NCBI GenBank assembly: GCA_016783285.1
Contig: JADHWW010000126.1
Span: 1-25,868 of the forward strand
Source: Anaerolineae bacterium
GTDB taxonomy: Bacteria; Chloroflexota; Anaerolineae; B4-G1
Direction of reading: 5' to 3'
Length of the DNA stretch: 25,868 bases
The position numbers were made by a program, and so were the translations under genes. Position 1 is the stretch's first letter. Each line of letters opens with the position of its first letter. Under the pieces are notes generated by a model, which was not told where the DNA came from, did no database searches, and was given only the letters and a program-made list of their open reading frames with translations. Shown in pieces: positions 8,331 to 15,487 of the stretch.

Positions 8331-8526
8331 GTGAAGCGTTTCTGGCGCGAGAATGGAGCCGAGCGTGATGGACGACGTGGGCGGGATACTGGCGATGCGC
8401 TATGGCGTGCGCGGCGTGCCCACTTTCGTGCTGCTGGACGGTGCGGGCGGGGTGGTGTTGAAGCAGGTTGGGATGCCGGATCGGGCGGAGATTACGGTGG
8501 CGGTGGAGAGGCTGATGGAACCATGA
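8331..8526 (+). pseudogene. Thioredoxin-family remnant lacking the CxxC motif
   Basis: A frame from ATG 8353 to TGA 8526 (57 aa) reads MEPSVMDDVGGILAMRYGVRGVPTFVLLDG..., which is the C-terminal half of a thioredoxin fold: the LAMRYGVRGVPTF block holds the cis-proline loop, followed by the last two strands and final helix. The redox CxxC and the strand between MEP and the cis-Pro block are missing. In the other frame, VKRFW (from GTG 8331) looks like the strand before CxxC. This implies at least two internal deletions with a frame change. It is a remnant rather than a working thioredoxin; a small functional protein cannot be excluded. Confidence 0.6.
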
Positions 8527-8629
8527 TTCCCCACACACGAGGTAAAGGCTCCGTATCTACCAATGCTCATGTTCTGCGCTCAGAGCACAGAGTTTTGCAG
8601 TATCATAACAAAAATGCAACACAAAACCA

Positions 8630-8658
8630 TTGACAAATAGTACTATATATGGTACTAT
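8630..8658 (+). promoter_or_regulatory. hicAB promoter with overlapping operator
   Basis: TTGACA (8630-8635), 17 nt, TACTAT (8653-8658), about 27 bp upstream of hicA. A perfect inverted repeat, ATAGTAC with an 8-nt AT-rich centre and GTACTAT (8637-8658), fills the spacer and the -10. Because HicB has a ribbon-helix-helix domain and HicB proteins repress their own promoters, this is the likely autoregulatory operator. The binding is inferred. Confidence 0.7.
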
Positions 8659-8685
8659 GTTAGACACATAAGGGCCCTGCAAGCG

Positions 8686-8940
8686 ATGACTTCTCCCAAC
8701 TGGAAGCTGAAGCGGAAGATTGAGCAGAACCCCCAAAATGTCAGCTTCAAGGATCTTCAGACCTTGCTCGAGTCCTTTGGGTTTACGCTGAGGACCACCA
8801 AGAGTAGCCATTTCTTCGTCAAGCGCGGGGGCTGTCAGCCTTTTGTTATCCCGTTTGCTCGCCCCCTCAAGGAAGTTTACGTTAAGAAAGCCATATCGCG
8901 GATCAACGAGTTGATTGCACAGGGAGAGTTCGATGACTGA
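8686..8940 (+). CDS. hicA: HicA-family toxin (mRNA interferase)
   Basis: An 84-aa protein with the HicA double-stranded-RNA-binding fold: VSFKDLQTLLESFGFTLRTTKSSHFFVKR contains the active-site His in an SSHFF context (usually GSHH), then VIPFARPLKEVYVKKAISRINE. HicA toxins cleave mRNA and are neutralised by HicB. It is somewhat longer than the minimal 60-aa HicA because of an N-terminal extension (about 18 residues). No strong Shine-Dalgarno precedes ATG 8686. It overlaps hicB by 8 bp in the usual toxin-first order. Confidence 0.8.
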   Translation: MTSPNWKLKRKIEQNPQNVSFKDLQTLLESFGFTLRTTKSSHFFVKRGGCQPFVIPFARPLKEVYVKKAISRINELIAQGEFDD

Positions 8941-9397
8941 GAAAAGCATTGAGTACTATATGAGCCTGCCCTATCGGGTCGAGATCTACCCTGAACCCAA
9001 TGGAAGCGGTTATACCGCGTTGATACCGGAACTGCCCGGGTGCATGACCTGCACTGACACCCTCGAGGGACTCTGGAGCATGATCGATGAAGCCAAGAGG
9101 GGATGGCTGGAAATCTCGCTGGAAGATGGTGATTACATACCTGAACCGGCACCGGTTGAGGTGGAAGAATACAGCGGCAAATTTGTTGTGCGGCTGCCTA
9201 CGTCACTGCACCAGCAACTCGTCAAGCGCGCGAAACAGGAGAAGACCAGTCTCAACCAGTTGGTCGTGATGCTGCTCGCCGAGGGTATGGCGCGGTGGAG
9301 TGCGCGGTCAAGAGTCAGCGTAGTCCGTTCCAGGTCAGCAAAGGCGATCAGGCCGTTTCAGCGTAGCGCATTCGAGGGGATGCGCCGAACTCGTTAA
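8933..9397 (+). CDS. hicB: HicB-family antitoxin with ribbon-helix-helix domain
   Basis: 154 aa from ATG 8933, which has GGGAG about 8 nt upstream. The N-terminal half (YRVEIYPEPNGSGYTALIPELPGCMTCTDTLEG..) is the HicB partial RNase H-like fold that binds and blocks HicA. Residues about 83-118 (GKFVVRLPTSLHQQLVKRAKQEKTSLNQLVVMLLAEG) form a ribbon-helix-helix DNA-binding domain, consistent with the palindrome in the promoter. About 35 further residues, rich in Arg and Ser, extend past the usual end; they look unstructured and may be a read-through of a lost stop codon. Translationally coupled to hicA. Confidence 0.88.
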   Translation: MTEKSIEYYMSLPYRVEIYPEPNGSGYTALIPELPGCMTCTDTLEGLWSMIDEAKRGWLEISLEDGDYIPEPAPVEVEEYSGKFVVRLPTSLHQQLVKRAKQEKTSLNQLVVMLLAEGMARWSARSRVSVVRSRSAKAIRPFQRSAFEGMRRTR

Positions 9398-9405
9398 GGC
9401 TCCAA

Positions 9406-9422
9406 GCGGGTCTGTGACCCGC
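9406..9422. terminator. Small hairpin downstream of hicB
   Basis: GCGGGTC-TGT-GACCCGC, a 7-bp GC-rich stem with a 3-nt loop, 8 bp after the hicB stop in the gap between convergent genes. No clean run of T follows, so intrinsic termination is only a possibility. Confidence 0.35.
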
Positions 9423-9502
9423 GTTCTTGGCTCTCACACGTTGGTGGTTGGCCCAAGTCGGGGGTCGCAGACCACCTCCGAGCCTAATGTGACATTGTCA
9501 AG

Positions 9503-10717
9503 CTACTCTGATCCACTGAGTTCGAGACTCACAATCTCCGGCCGGCACAGGAACCGCGCACGGGGCATCCCGCCGCTCCCGAACCCCAGCCCGCGGCTGA
9601 TGTACATCGTGGCGCCGTTCTCCGCGAACAGGCCGGCGGCGTACCGCCTGCCGTAGATTGAATTGGTGATGATAGCGCCGTAAAACGGCAGGCGGAGTTG
9701 ACCGCCGTGAGTGTGCCCGCCCAGGTAGAGGTCTATCTGATGCTCGGCTGCCTCGCGTATCAGGTCGGGCGAGTGGTAGAGCAACAGCGTGAAGGCGTCA
9801 GCAGAGACGCCGTCCATCGCCTGGGCCAGCCGTGACACGTCCAATTCTTGCTGGTGGCTGCATGCCACCCCTATCAGCGTCACCGGCTGCCCACGCACGT
9901 CCACGGTCACTGTTTCTTGTTCCAGCCACACGATGTCTGTCCCCTCCACCAACCAGGCCATGGACTCTAGTGTGGGCTCCACCGACCCGCGCACACCATA
10001 GATGCCGTAGCCCGCTTCGAGTTGCGCGGCAAACTGGCGGAAGTGGGCGGCGGACGTGGGGTCGGAGAGGTACGAGAGGTTCAGATAGTCGCCAGTGAGG
10101 ATAATGATGTCAGGGTGGAGCGCGTTGACTTTCCTGACGACCGCTTTCTCCCGGAAACTGCTGCGCTCAATGTGGGTGTCGGTGATGTGGACAATGCGTA
10201 CCGGCGGCGCACCCGGGTCCAGGTCGTCGAAGGCGAACGAGAGTCGCGTCGTTTCCACCAGCAGGGGTTCCACGACGTAGGCATCCACCTGCACGGCGCT
10301 AAAGCCCAGGTTGACGAGCAGAAACAGGATGACTGCGGAGCGGGTCCGCACCTCCACGCCTCGACGGTGTGCCCGCCAGTGGGCCAGCAGCGCCGCCCCC
10401 ACCAGTCCCCAGAAGACGAGCAGACGCACGAAGAGACTGGTGATCAGCGGCGGCTCAATGTTGGGGGAAAAGGAGAGGCGCAGACGCGGCAGTGCCCACA
10501 GCAACGCCCAGTCTGCCAGGCAGAATAACGAGAAGGCCAGCGTCAGTGGCAGCCCCCCCACTGTAAGCACGCGTGCCTCCTGGCGTTGTCCGAGCAGGAC
10601 CAACGTGCCCGCGCCGACGACGATCCCAGCCACGCTGAGCAAGGCCGCGCCGGCGACGATTTCGCCGGGGTGATGCCATATCAGAAACAGCATAACCTGG
10701 CGGACGTGGGTTAGCAT
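9503..10717 (-). CDS. Membrane-bound calcineurin-like metallophosphoesterase
   Basis: 404 aa. Four hydrophobic helices occupy about residues 20-145; the phosphoesterase domain follows. Metal-binding motifs: IVHITDTHIE (D180, H182), ILTGDYLN (D210), LLLYHSPD (His) and YLGGHTHGGQLRLP (HxH). The layout resembles YkuE/YaeI-like phosphodiesterases, some of which act on membrane lipids. One feature is odd: where the family has GNHE/D, this protein has GSVEP (about 244-248), losing the Asn and catalytic His. It may be altered in activity or use a different acid. The start at 10717 has GGAGG five bases upstream. Confidence 0.85.
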   Translation of the reverse strand: MLTHVRQVMLFLIWHHPGEIVAGAALLSVAGIVVGAGTLVLLGQRQEARVLTVGGLPLTLAFSLFCLADWALLWALPRLRLSFSPNIEPPLITSLFVRLLVFWGLVGAALLAHWRAHRRGVEVRTRSAVILFLLVNLGFSAVQVDAYVVEPLLVETTRLSFAFDDLDPGAPPVRIVHITDTHIERSSFREKAVVRKVNALHPDIIILTGDYLNLSYLSDPTSAAHFRQFAAQLEAGYGIYGVRGSVEPTLESMAWLVEGTDIVWLEQETVTVDVRGQPVTLIGVACSHQQELDVSRLAQAMDGVSADAFTLLLYHSPDLIREAAEHQIDLYLGGHTHGGQLRLPFYGAIITNSIYGRRYAAGLFAENGATMYISRGLGFGSGGMPRARFLCRPEIVSLELSGSE

Positions 10718-10940
10718 AGGAGCCTCCGTTTTAGGCCTCGTCTATCCCAACCTGCCGGGTAGAACCACCTCCCAAGCAGTTCAGACCTCCGAGGTTTTGG
10801 TCGTAGGTTTGGCCTGGAGAGAGCGCGACATGCCGTTAGAAGCCCCCAAGAGAATGCTATTTCGTAAACCTCGGATGTAGCATAATAGCAATATGAGAGC
10901 AAAAAAGTATTCGCTCTCAGGACACTCCAGAGTCGGCAGT
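10718..10940. other. Intergenic gap with short palindromes
   Basis: No gene seen. It contains ACCTC-C-GAGGT near 10785 followed by TTT, a 9-bp inverted pair CCGAGGTTT/AAACCTCGG about 70 bp apart, and GAGAGC with a 12-nt A/T-rich loop and GCTCTC near 10895-10920. The last might end transcription from the kinase remnant. Sequence-wise these look like small repeat-family members. Confidence 0.35.
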
Positions 10941-11666
10941 TCAATTGTGCTCGCTGCCGTCGGGCAGGGTTGTGCCTTTGAGCGGGTGGCTCCCGGGGAC
11001 AGAGGCCAGGGCAGGTTCCCCGGATAGGTTCTGAGTAATCTCTGCCACAGGCACGGTGAAGTGGAATGTCGTCCCTTTGCGGAACTCGCTCTCCAACCAG
11101 ATTCGCCCGTCCTGCATCTCCACCAGGTTCTTGGCAATGCTTAGGCCCAGACCAGTTCCGGTGGCCTGGCGGGATTCACGATCTTTCGAGCGGAAGAACT
11201 TCCGGAAGACCTTGTGAACCCAGAAAGCCACACCGTGGGTCGAGCCAAAGGCGGTGAACGAACCTACCTCGTCCAGTCTGACGCTGCTCCAGTACAAACC
11301 GTGCCAATCATTGGTCCAGACCAACAGCAGCATGCACAGAGGCTCAATGGCCAACAGCGTGAGATTGCGGCGCGTCAACCACTTTCCCCGGCCGGTGTAT
11401 TGGAGCGCAAAGATCAGCCATGCCGCTGGCACGATGACGATGCCCAGATACCGCACCTTGGCCCAGAAGAGCTTGGTCGCCAGGTCAGTACCGGCCAGGC
11501 GCAGCGCGTAGGCCAGTGACCACTCAGCCACAGCCAGCATCAGCAATACAAAGGCCGTCGCATCAGGCGCAGGGCGGCGTCGCCAGGCGAACAAGGCGAG
11601 CAAGACCGATATGGCCGCCGCTATGCCCAGAGGGACCATATAAGGGGTATACTGCCAGTGCATCAT
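10941..11666 (-). pseudogene. Sensor histidine kinase with large in-frame internal deletion
   Basis: 241 aa. Residues 1-150 are the front of a seven-helix membrane sensor (HisKA_7TM-like; helices near 10-30, 38-58, 70-90, 102-118). At about residue 151 the sequence jumps directly to VFRKFFRSKDRESRQATGTGLGLSIAKNLVEMQDGRIWLESEFRKGTTFHFTVP, the F- and G2-box end of a histidine-kinase ATPase domain. The remaining sensor helices, the dimerisation helix with the phospho-accepting His, the N-box and G1 are all absent. The reading frame is kept. Such a protein cannot bind ATP or autophosphorylate, so this is a decayed gene or an assembly/deletion artefact. No Shine-Dalgarno is evident. It is followed by no response regulator. 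Confidence 0.75.
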
Positions 11667-11765
11667 GAACGTAGTGCGTATTGCGTGACGCGTGTTGTGC
11701 GAAACGTAAGGAAAACACCGCCGCCGCGCAACTCTGAGGGCGTTCCGCGTTTCAACTAGCGAGAG

Positions 11766-12899
11766 TCACCGTCCCAGGTGCATCGGCATGATCACGTGGG
11801 TGAAATCCACATCGCCCAGGGGTCTGATGACGCCGGGGCTGGAGGACGCGGTCGTATCCAACGCGATCTGAGGAGTGCCGACCACTGAGAGCACGTCAAT
11901 CAGATACTTGATGTTGAAAGCGACCTCAGTCTCCTCACCCTTGATGCTGGCATCCAGTTCGCTCACGTCGTCGCCAGTCTCGGCCGAGGTGGCCGAAACG
12001 ATCATGTGGCCCGGGGCCAATTCTGAGCTGGGCTTGATGTGCAAGCGAGTGATGTGGGCTGCGTCGCGGGCAAAGATGAGCGCCGTCTTACACGCTTTCA
12101 GGAACACCGCTGTATCCACAACCGTGTGCGTCGTGTGATCGCGCGGGATGATCTGCCGGTAGTCCGGGAAGTTGCCGTCGATCAATTGCGACACGAGCAC
12201 GATGTCGGTGAGTTGGAAGAGCACCTGGTTGCGGGTAGGGGTGACGGTGATCACGACAGGCTCCTTCTGCTCACCGCTGATGCGCCCCAGTTCGACCAAA
12301 GCACGAGCAGGGATGATGATGCTGAAAGGATCGGGGACAGGCTGGGACAACGGGATGGTACGCACCGAGAGGCGGAACCCGTCGGCAGCGGCCAGTGTGA
12401 GGTGCGTGTTCTCGAACTTGGCCAGCACGCCGGTGAGGATCGGACGGCTCTCATCGGTGGCGGCAGCGAGAGCGACTTGCTCAATCGCCGTGCGCAGCAC
12501 GTCGGGCTCAATGGGAATGCCCCCTTCACCCTCGGGCATCGGCACGAGGGGGAACTCCTGCGCGTCAATGCCCTTGACGTTCGCCTCGCTGCGGCCGGCG
12601 CGCAGGTTAAGTGTCTGCGTGCGCACGACCAGTTCCATGTCCACCTGCTCCGGCGGCAGCGCATTGACCAGGTCAATGAAAGTGCGAGCCGGAACGGTGG
12701 TCGCCCCATCCTCCCCCACCCTGGCTCCGATCCAGCAGTTGATGCCTACTTCCAGGTTGGTGGCGGAGAGTTTGAGCCGCCCGGCATCGGTCGCCAGGAG
12801 TATATTGCCAAGCACAGGCAGCGTGGAGCGAGGCGAGACCACCCGCCCTACGATGCTGAGGCCTTTGGCCAAGTTTTCCTGCAGACAGGAGACCTTCAT
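11766..12899 (-). CDS. dnaN: DNA polymerase III sliding clamp (beta subunit)
   Basis: 377 aa. MKVSCLQENLAKGLSIVGRVVSPRSTLPVLGNILL is the standard N-terminus; three clamp domains follow. Family blocks include PARTFIDLVNALP, EEFPL-type DAQEFPLVPMPE, RPILTGVL, AAADGFRLSVR, LIDGNFPDYRQIIPRDHTT and, at the end, FTHVIMPMHL (the C-terminal hydrophobic pocket, usually ..MPMRL/M). The clamp encircles DNA and tethers polymerase and repair proteins. ATG 12899 is chosen because GAGGAGG precedes it; the upstream TTG in frame would include that signal in the gene. It stands alone, without dnaA or recF beside it. Confidence 0.96.
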   Translation of the reverse strand: MKVSCLQENLAKGLSIVGRVVSPRSTLPVLGNILLATDAGRLKLSATNLEVGINCWIGARVGEDGATTVPARTFIDLVNALPPEQVDMELVVRTQTLNLRAGRSEANVKGIDAQEFPLVPMPEGEGGIPIEPDVLRTAIEQVALAAATDESRPILTGVLAKFENTHLTLAAADGFRLSVRTIPLSQPVPDPFSIIIPARALVELGRISGEQKEPVVITVTPTRNQVLFQLTDIVLVSQLIDGNFPDYRQIIPRDHTTHTVVDTAVFLKACKTALIFARDAAHITRLHIKPSSELAPGHMIVSATSAETGDDVSELDASIKGEETEVAFNIKYLIDVLSVVGTPQIALDTTASSSPGVIRPLGDVDFTHVIMPMHLGR

Positions 12900-12952
12900 T
12901 AGTTTCGCCCTCCTCAAAGTTTGATAGTCGGTTCGATGGTCAGAACGAGGTC

Positions 12953-12981
12953 AGTATACACCAACTCTGCAAGCCGCACAA
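12953..12981 (-). promoter_or_regulatory. Probable dnaN promoter
   Basis: On the minus strand: TTGTGC (12976-12981), 17 nt, TATACT (12953-12958). The -10 matches 5 of 6 consensus bases, the -35 is weaker. It lies in the 89-bp gap before dnaN, with about 50 nt of leader. Confidence 0.5.
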
Positions 12982-12988
12982 GTACAGA

Positions 12989-13414
12989 TTACTCGTATTC
13001 CTCACCCTCCAGACCGGGGGCATCCAATTGCACCACGTCACCGTGCACGTTCACAATGACACGGAATTTCAGCATCCACAGCGCGGTGCGCAGTTCATCT
13101 ACGTCCACGTTGCCTGGCTCAAGGATGCTGTCCATGTTCTCAATGGCGTGCTCAATGGAGGGTCGCGTGAACAGGTCCTCCTGGCCGAGCATGTGGACCA
13201 CCCCCTCGGTGATGAGATCGCGCATCGCCAGGATACGCTCTTGCAGCAATGCTACGACCTGGCGGTCCACGAATCCGGCCTCGACGTGGCGCAGAAAACC
13301 CTCGTCCGGGATGGCGTAGTGGGGCGCCCCACCGATGTAGACCTCCTTAACCGGCTGCCCTTTTTCGTTAAAGACCAGGTCGGCAAACAACGCTCGTCGA
13401 GCCACATTGCTCAT
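12989..13414 (-). CDS. Conserved hypothetical protein (141 aa)
   Basis: No family recognised. The protein is soluble and acidic, beginning MSNVARRALFADLVFNEKGQPVKEVYIGGAPHYAIPDEGFLRHVEAGFVD and containing a helical middle (RQVVALLQERILAMRDLITEGVVHMLG). The phrase YIGGAPHYAIPDEGFLRHVEA looks like a conserved core. It overlaps the stop of the methyltransferase gene by 4 bp (ATGA) and has GGAGG seven bases upstream, so the two are co-translated and may act together. It is genuine on codon-pattern and operon grounds. Confidence 0.75.
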   Translation of the reverse strand: MSNVARRALFADLVFNEKGQPVKEVYIGGAPHYAIPDEGFLRHVEAGFVDRQVVALLQERILAMRDLITEGVVHMLGQEDLFTRPSIEHAIENMDSILEPGNVDVDELRTALWMLKFRVIVNVHGDVVQLDAPGLEGEEYE

Positions 13415-14340
13415 TTCGTACCTCCAGTAAGCGATGTTCTGAAGTCGTAGATGCCGTCACACATCGGGAAGCGCGCACTGCAATCGGTACAAGACAGCGT
13501 CTCCCGCTCGTCCACCAGGTTGGTCGATCCACAGACGGTGCAACGGAAGAAAGCGCCCGACGGCGCGGCGGGTTTATCGGCGCGGGCCTGGCAGCGCACG
13601 AAGACGCTGGGCGTCAGTTGCCACAGCGCGCCCGTCGGTTGCAACAGCCGGTCAAGCAGTACGAGCAACCCTGTAGGCACTACCTGCTTGAGCAGGGGGA
13701 GGCGGAAATGGGAGACGGTGCACTGCGTTCGCACCGGCAGCCCGACCTCGGCCAGCCGCTCTCGCATCCAGGCCGGATGGAAGTCAAAGTTCAGTTTCAC
13801 GAACTCCACCGGCTCCCAGTCGAAGGGGGACCAGTCCTGTCGCCGCACCAAATAGCGCAGGATCGCCTTCAGGTTGTGCTTGTTGGCGAACTCCAACACG
13901 AACGTGCCGCCAGGAGCGAGGATCTGAGCCACGCCGCGCAGCACCGCTGGCGCGTCGGCAGCGTGATGGAGAGTGCGCACTATCGTCACCGTGTCAAATA
14001 GGCCAGGAGCAAAGGGCAGGTTGTAAAAGTCCCCGGCGACGTAGATATAGCGAGGCTGGCCGCCGGGGCCGACCTCCCCCCACAGTTCCTGGGCCTGCCG
14101 CAGTTGCGAGAGCGCGTAGTCGAAAAGCACCACCTCGTCGTAGCCGCCGTAGAGGGAAGCGAGCCGCCCGTGACCTCCGCCGATCTCGACCAGGCGACGA
14201 CCGGTAGGGGGCAATAGATGGCGCAGCGCCACTCGCTCAACAGCGTCCTCATACTCCCGTCCCTGCCCCCAGAACTCGGTGCGGTAGGCAGAGCCTTCGT
14301 AGTCGCAGATGGGAAGATCAGTTGCCACGAGATAACCCAT
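13411..14340 (-). CDS. SAM-dependent methyltransferase with C-terminal zinc ribbon
   Basis: 309 aa. The first 220 residues are a class I methyltransferase: LVEIGGGHGRLASLY (motif I), VVLFDYALSQL, VAGDFYNLPFAPGLFDTVTIVRTLHHAADAP (motifs II-III) and LAPGGTFVLEFANKHN. After a linker, residues about 265-300 form a Trm112-like zinc ribbon with two CxxC pairs (CTVCGS ... CTDCSARFPMCDGIYDF). Enzymes with this ribbon often modify small molecules, glycans or translation-related targets; the substrate is unknown. The 5' end overlaps the AbiEii remnant by 23 bp and the start has no strong Shine-Dalgarno, so the exact start is less certain. Confidence 0.85.
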   Translation of the reverse strand: MGYLVATDLPICDYEGSAYRTEFWGQGREYEDAVERVALRHLLPPTGRRLVEIGGGHGRLASLYGGYDEVVLFDYALSQLRQAQELWGEVGPGGQPRYIYVAGDFYNLPFAPGLFDTVTIVRTLHHAADAPAVLRGVAQILAPGGTFVLEFANKHNLKAILRYLVRRQDWSPFDWEPVEFVKLNFDFHPAWMRERLAEVGLPVRTQCTVSHFRLPLLKQVVPTGLLVLLDRLLQPTGALWQLTPSVFVRCQARADKPAAPSGAFFRCTVCGSTNLVDERETLSCTDCSARFPMCDGIYDFRTSLTGGTK

Positions 14341-14629
14341 CCGGGCGGGGAGGCAACTCTTTCAGCCAGGCTCCCAACTCGTCGGCCACCTGCCCAAAAT
14401 CGGGAAGTTGGGCCACCAATGGACCCAGGTCGCTCTCCCAGGTCGCCCCTGCTTCTACCAACTGACGGGGCAGAATGGCGTGGTCGTAGGTCAAACCCAC
14501 GGTCGCCAGTTTCTCTGGCAGCAGGCGCATGACTTGGGCTGTTTCCAACTCCAACTCGTGTAGCATGGCCCACAGGTCATAGAGATCACAGTGCTGTCTC
14601 TGGATCAACACCAGGTGTGCGTGATCCAT
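14318..14629 (-). pseudogene. AbiEii toxin remnant: C-terminal part only
   Basis: A 103-aa product from ATG 14629, which shares one base with the antitoxin stop (TGATG). HCDLYDLWAMLHEL corresponds to the DLYDLW helix in the C-terminal half of AbiEii-type nucleotidyltransferases, and TWESDLGPLVAQLPDFGQVADEL matches their C-terminal tail. The N-terminal nucleotidyltransferase domain with the GS...DxD-type active site (about 150-200 residues) is gone, only about ten residues remaining before DLYDLW. The toxin should therefore be catalytically dead. The shortened frame keeps its start overlap with the antitoxin. Confidence 0.65.
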
Positions 14630-15426
14630 CAGACCACCTCCCGGCCGTGACGAAGTTGCGCTGGCTCGACGTTGACAATGAGTCGCCATTTCTGGCTGCG
14701 GGCGAACTCCCGCCTGGGGAATGTGTGAGAAAGGTAGGTATGGCCAGAATGGCCAACGTGCTGGGCCAGCGTAGACGTATCACCCAGTTCCAGTAGATCC
14801 AGAAGGTATCCCAGGCGGCGAACCAGCGCGTTGCTCCACATTCGCAGAGCGTACTCAGTCAGCCGGGCTATGTCCAGTTGGCCCTTCGCCTCAAGCAACC
14901 CCTTGGCGACTGCAGGCACTCCTTCACCGTACCGCTCCTGATCCAAGCAATCCACGATTGCCTTCTCCGGTGAGGCAATCCGCACCGGCACTGCGTCCAG
15001 CGCCACCTCCATGTAGCCAAAGAACTTGCGTCGAAGGATGGTGACGAACCGGAAACGGACACCCTGGAATTCCAGGTTGCGCTTGCGCCTGGTGGTAGCG
15101 ATGAAGACCACCCGCGGCATTTGCTCGGTCAGGCCCCAGTAGGCCAGGGCAGAGCGGTACGAGACATAGTAGGGGGTAATCAACTGGCTGGCGTAGACAA
15201 ACTCATGTTCGGCCCACCCGGCCTGTCCTTCCATCGGGACGACGAGATAACAACCCCGCTCAATGCGTGCTAACCATCCCTTCTTGCGTAACCGGGAGAG
15301 AATGCGGTGGACGTTCTCGCGGGGGGTGCCCAGGATGGCCTCAGTCTCAGCAGGCGTGACGATCTTCTGGCCTTGCAGGGCCAGTTCGGACATCAGGACA
15401 TACTCTTGTCGGGAGAGACTTCGCAT
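14629..15426 (-). CDS. abiEi: AbiEi-family antitoxin (type IV toxin-antitoxin)
   Basis: 265 aa. The N-terminus is a winged-helix domain (SRQEYVLMSELALQGQKIVTPAETEAILGTPRENVHRILSRLRKKGWLARIERGCYLVVP), followed by the AbiEi C-terminal domain with the family phrases YYVSYRSALAYWGLTEQMPRVVFIATTRRKR and VRIASPEKAIVDCLDQERYGEG. AbiEi proteins repress the operon through inverted repeats in the promoter and counter the nucleotidyltransferase toxin without binding it. Here the antitoxin is complete while its partner has lost its catalytic domain. The start follows GAGGT about 12 nt upstream; the promoter and operator are recorded separately. Confidence 0.85.
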   Translation of the reverse strand: MRSLSRQEYVLMSELALQGQKIVTPAETEAILGTPRENVHRILSRLRKKGWLARIERGCYLVVPMEGQAGWAEHEFVYASQLITPYYVSYRSALAYWGLTEQMPRVVFIATTRRKRNLEFQGVRFRFVTILRRKFFGYMEVALDAVPVRIASPEKAIVDCLDQERYGEGVPAVAKGLLEAKGQLDIARLTEYALRMWSNALVRRLGYLLDLLELGDTSTLAQHVGHSGHTYLSHTFPRREFARSQKWRLIVNVEPAQLRHGREVV

Positions 15427-15439
15427 TTTGTGTTACATA

Positions 15440-15487
15440 CCTCTTAAAAACTAAGAGGGTTATAGCATGAAATAGCGGAGGAGTCAA
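15440..15487 (-). promoter_or_regulatory. abiE promoter and operator
   Basis: Minus strand: TTGACT (15482-15487), 17 nt, TATAAC (15459-15464), each 5/6 to consensus. Directly downstream, covering the expected transcription start, is a perfect repeat CCTCTTA, 5 nt, TAAGAGG (15440-15458). AbiEi antitoxins bind inverted repeats at this position to repress their operon; that function is inferred here. Confidence 0.7.

Noticed and set aside
9398..9502. A further gene in the gap after hicB
   Set aside because: The only frame there is the opposite-strand reading of the metallophosphoesterase end; only a hairpin is supported.
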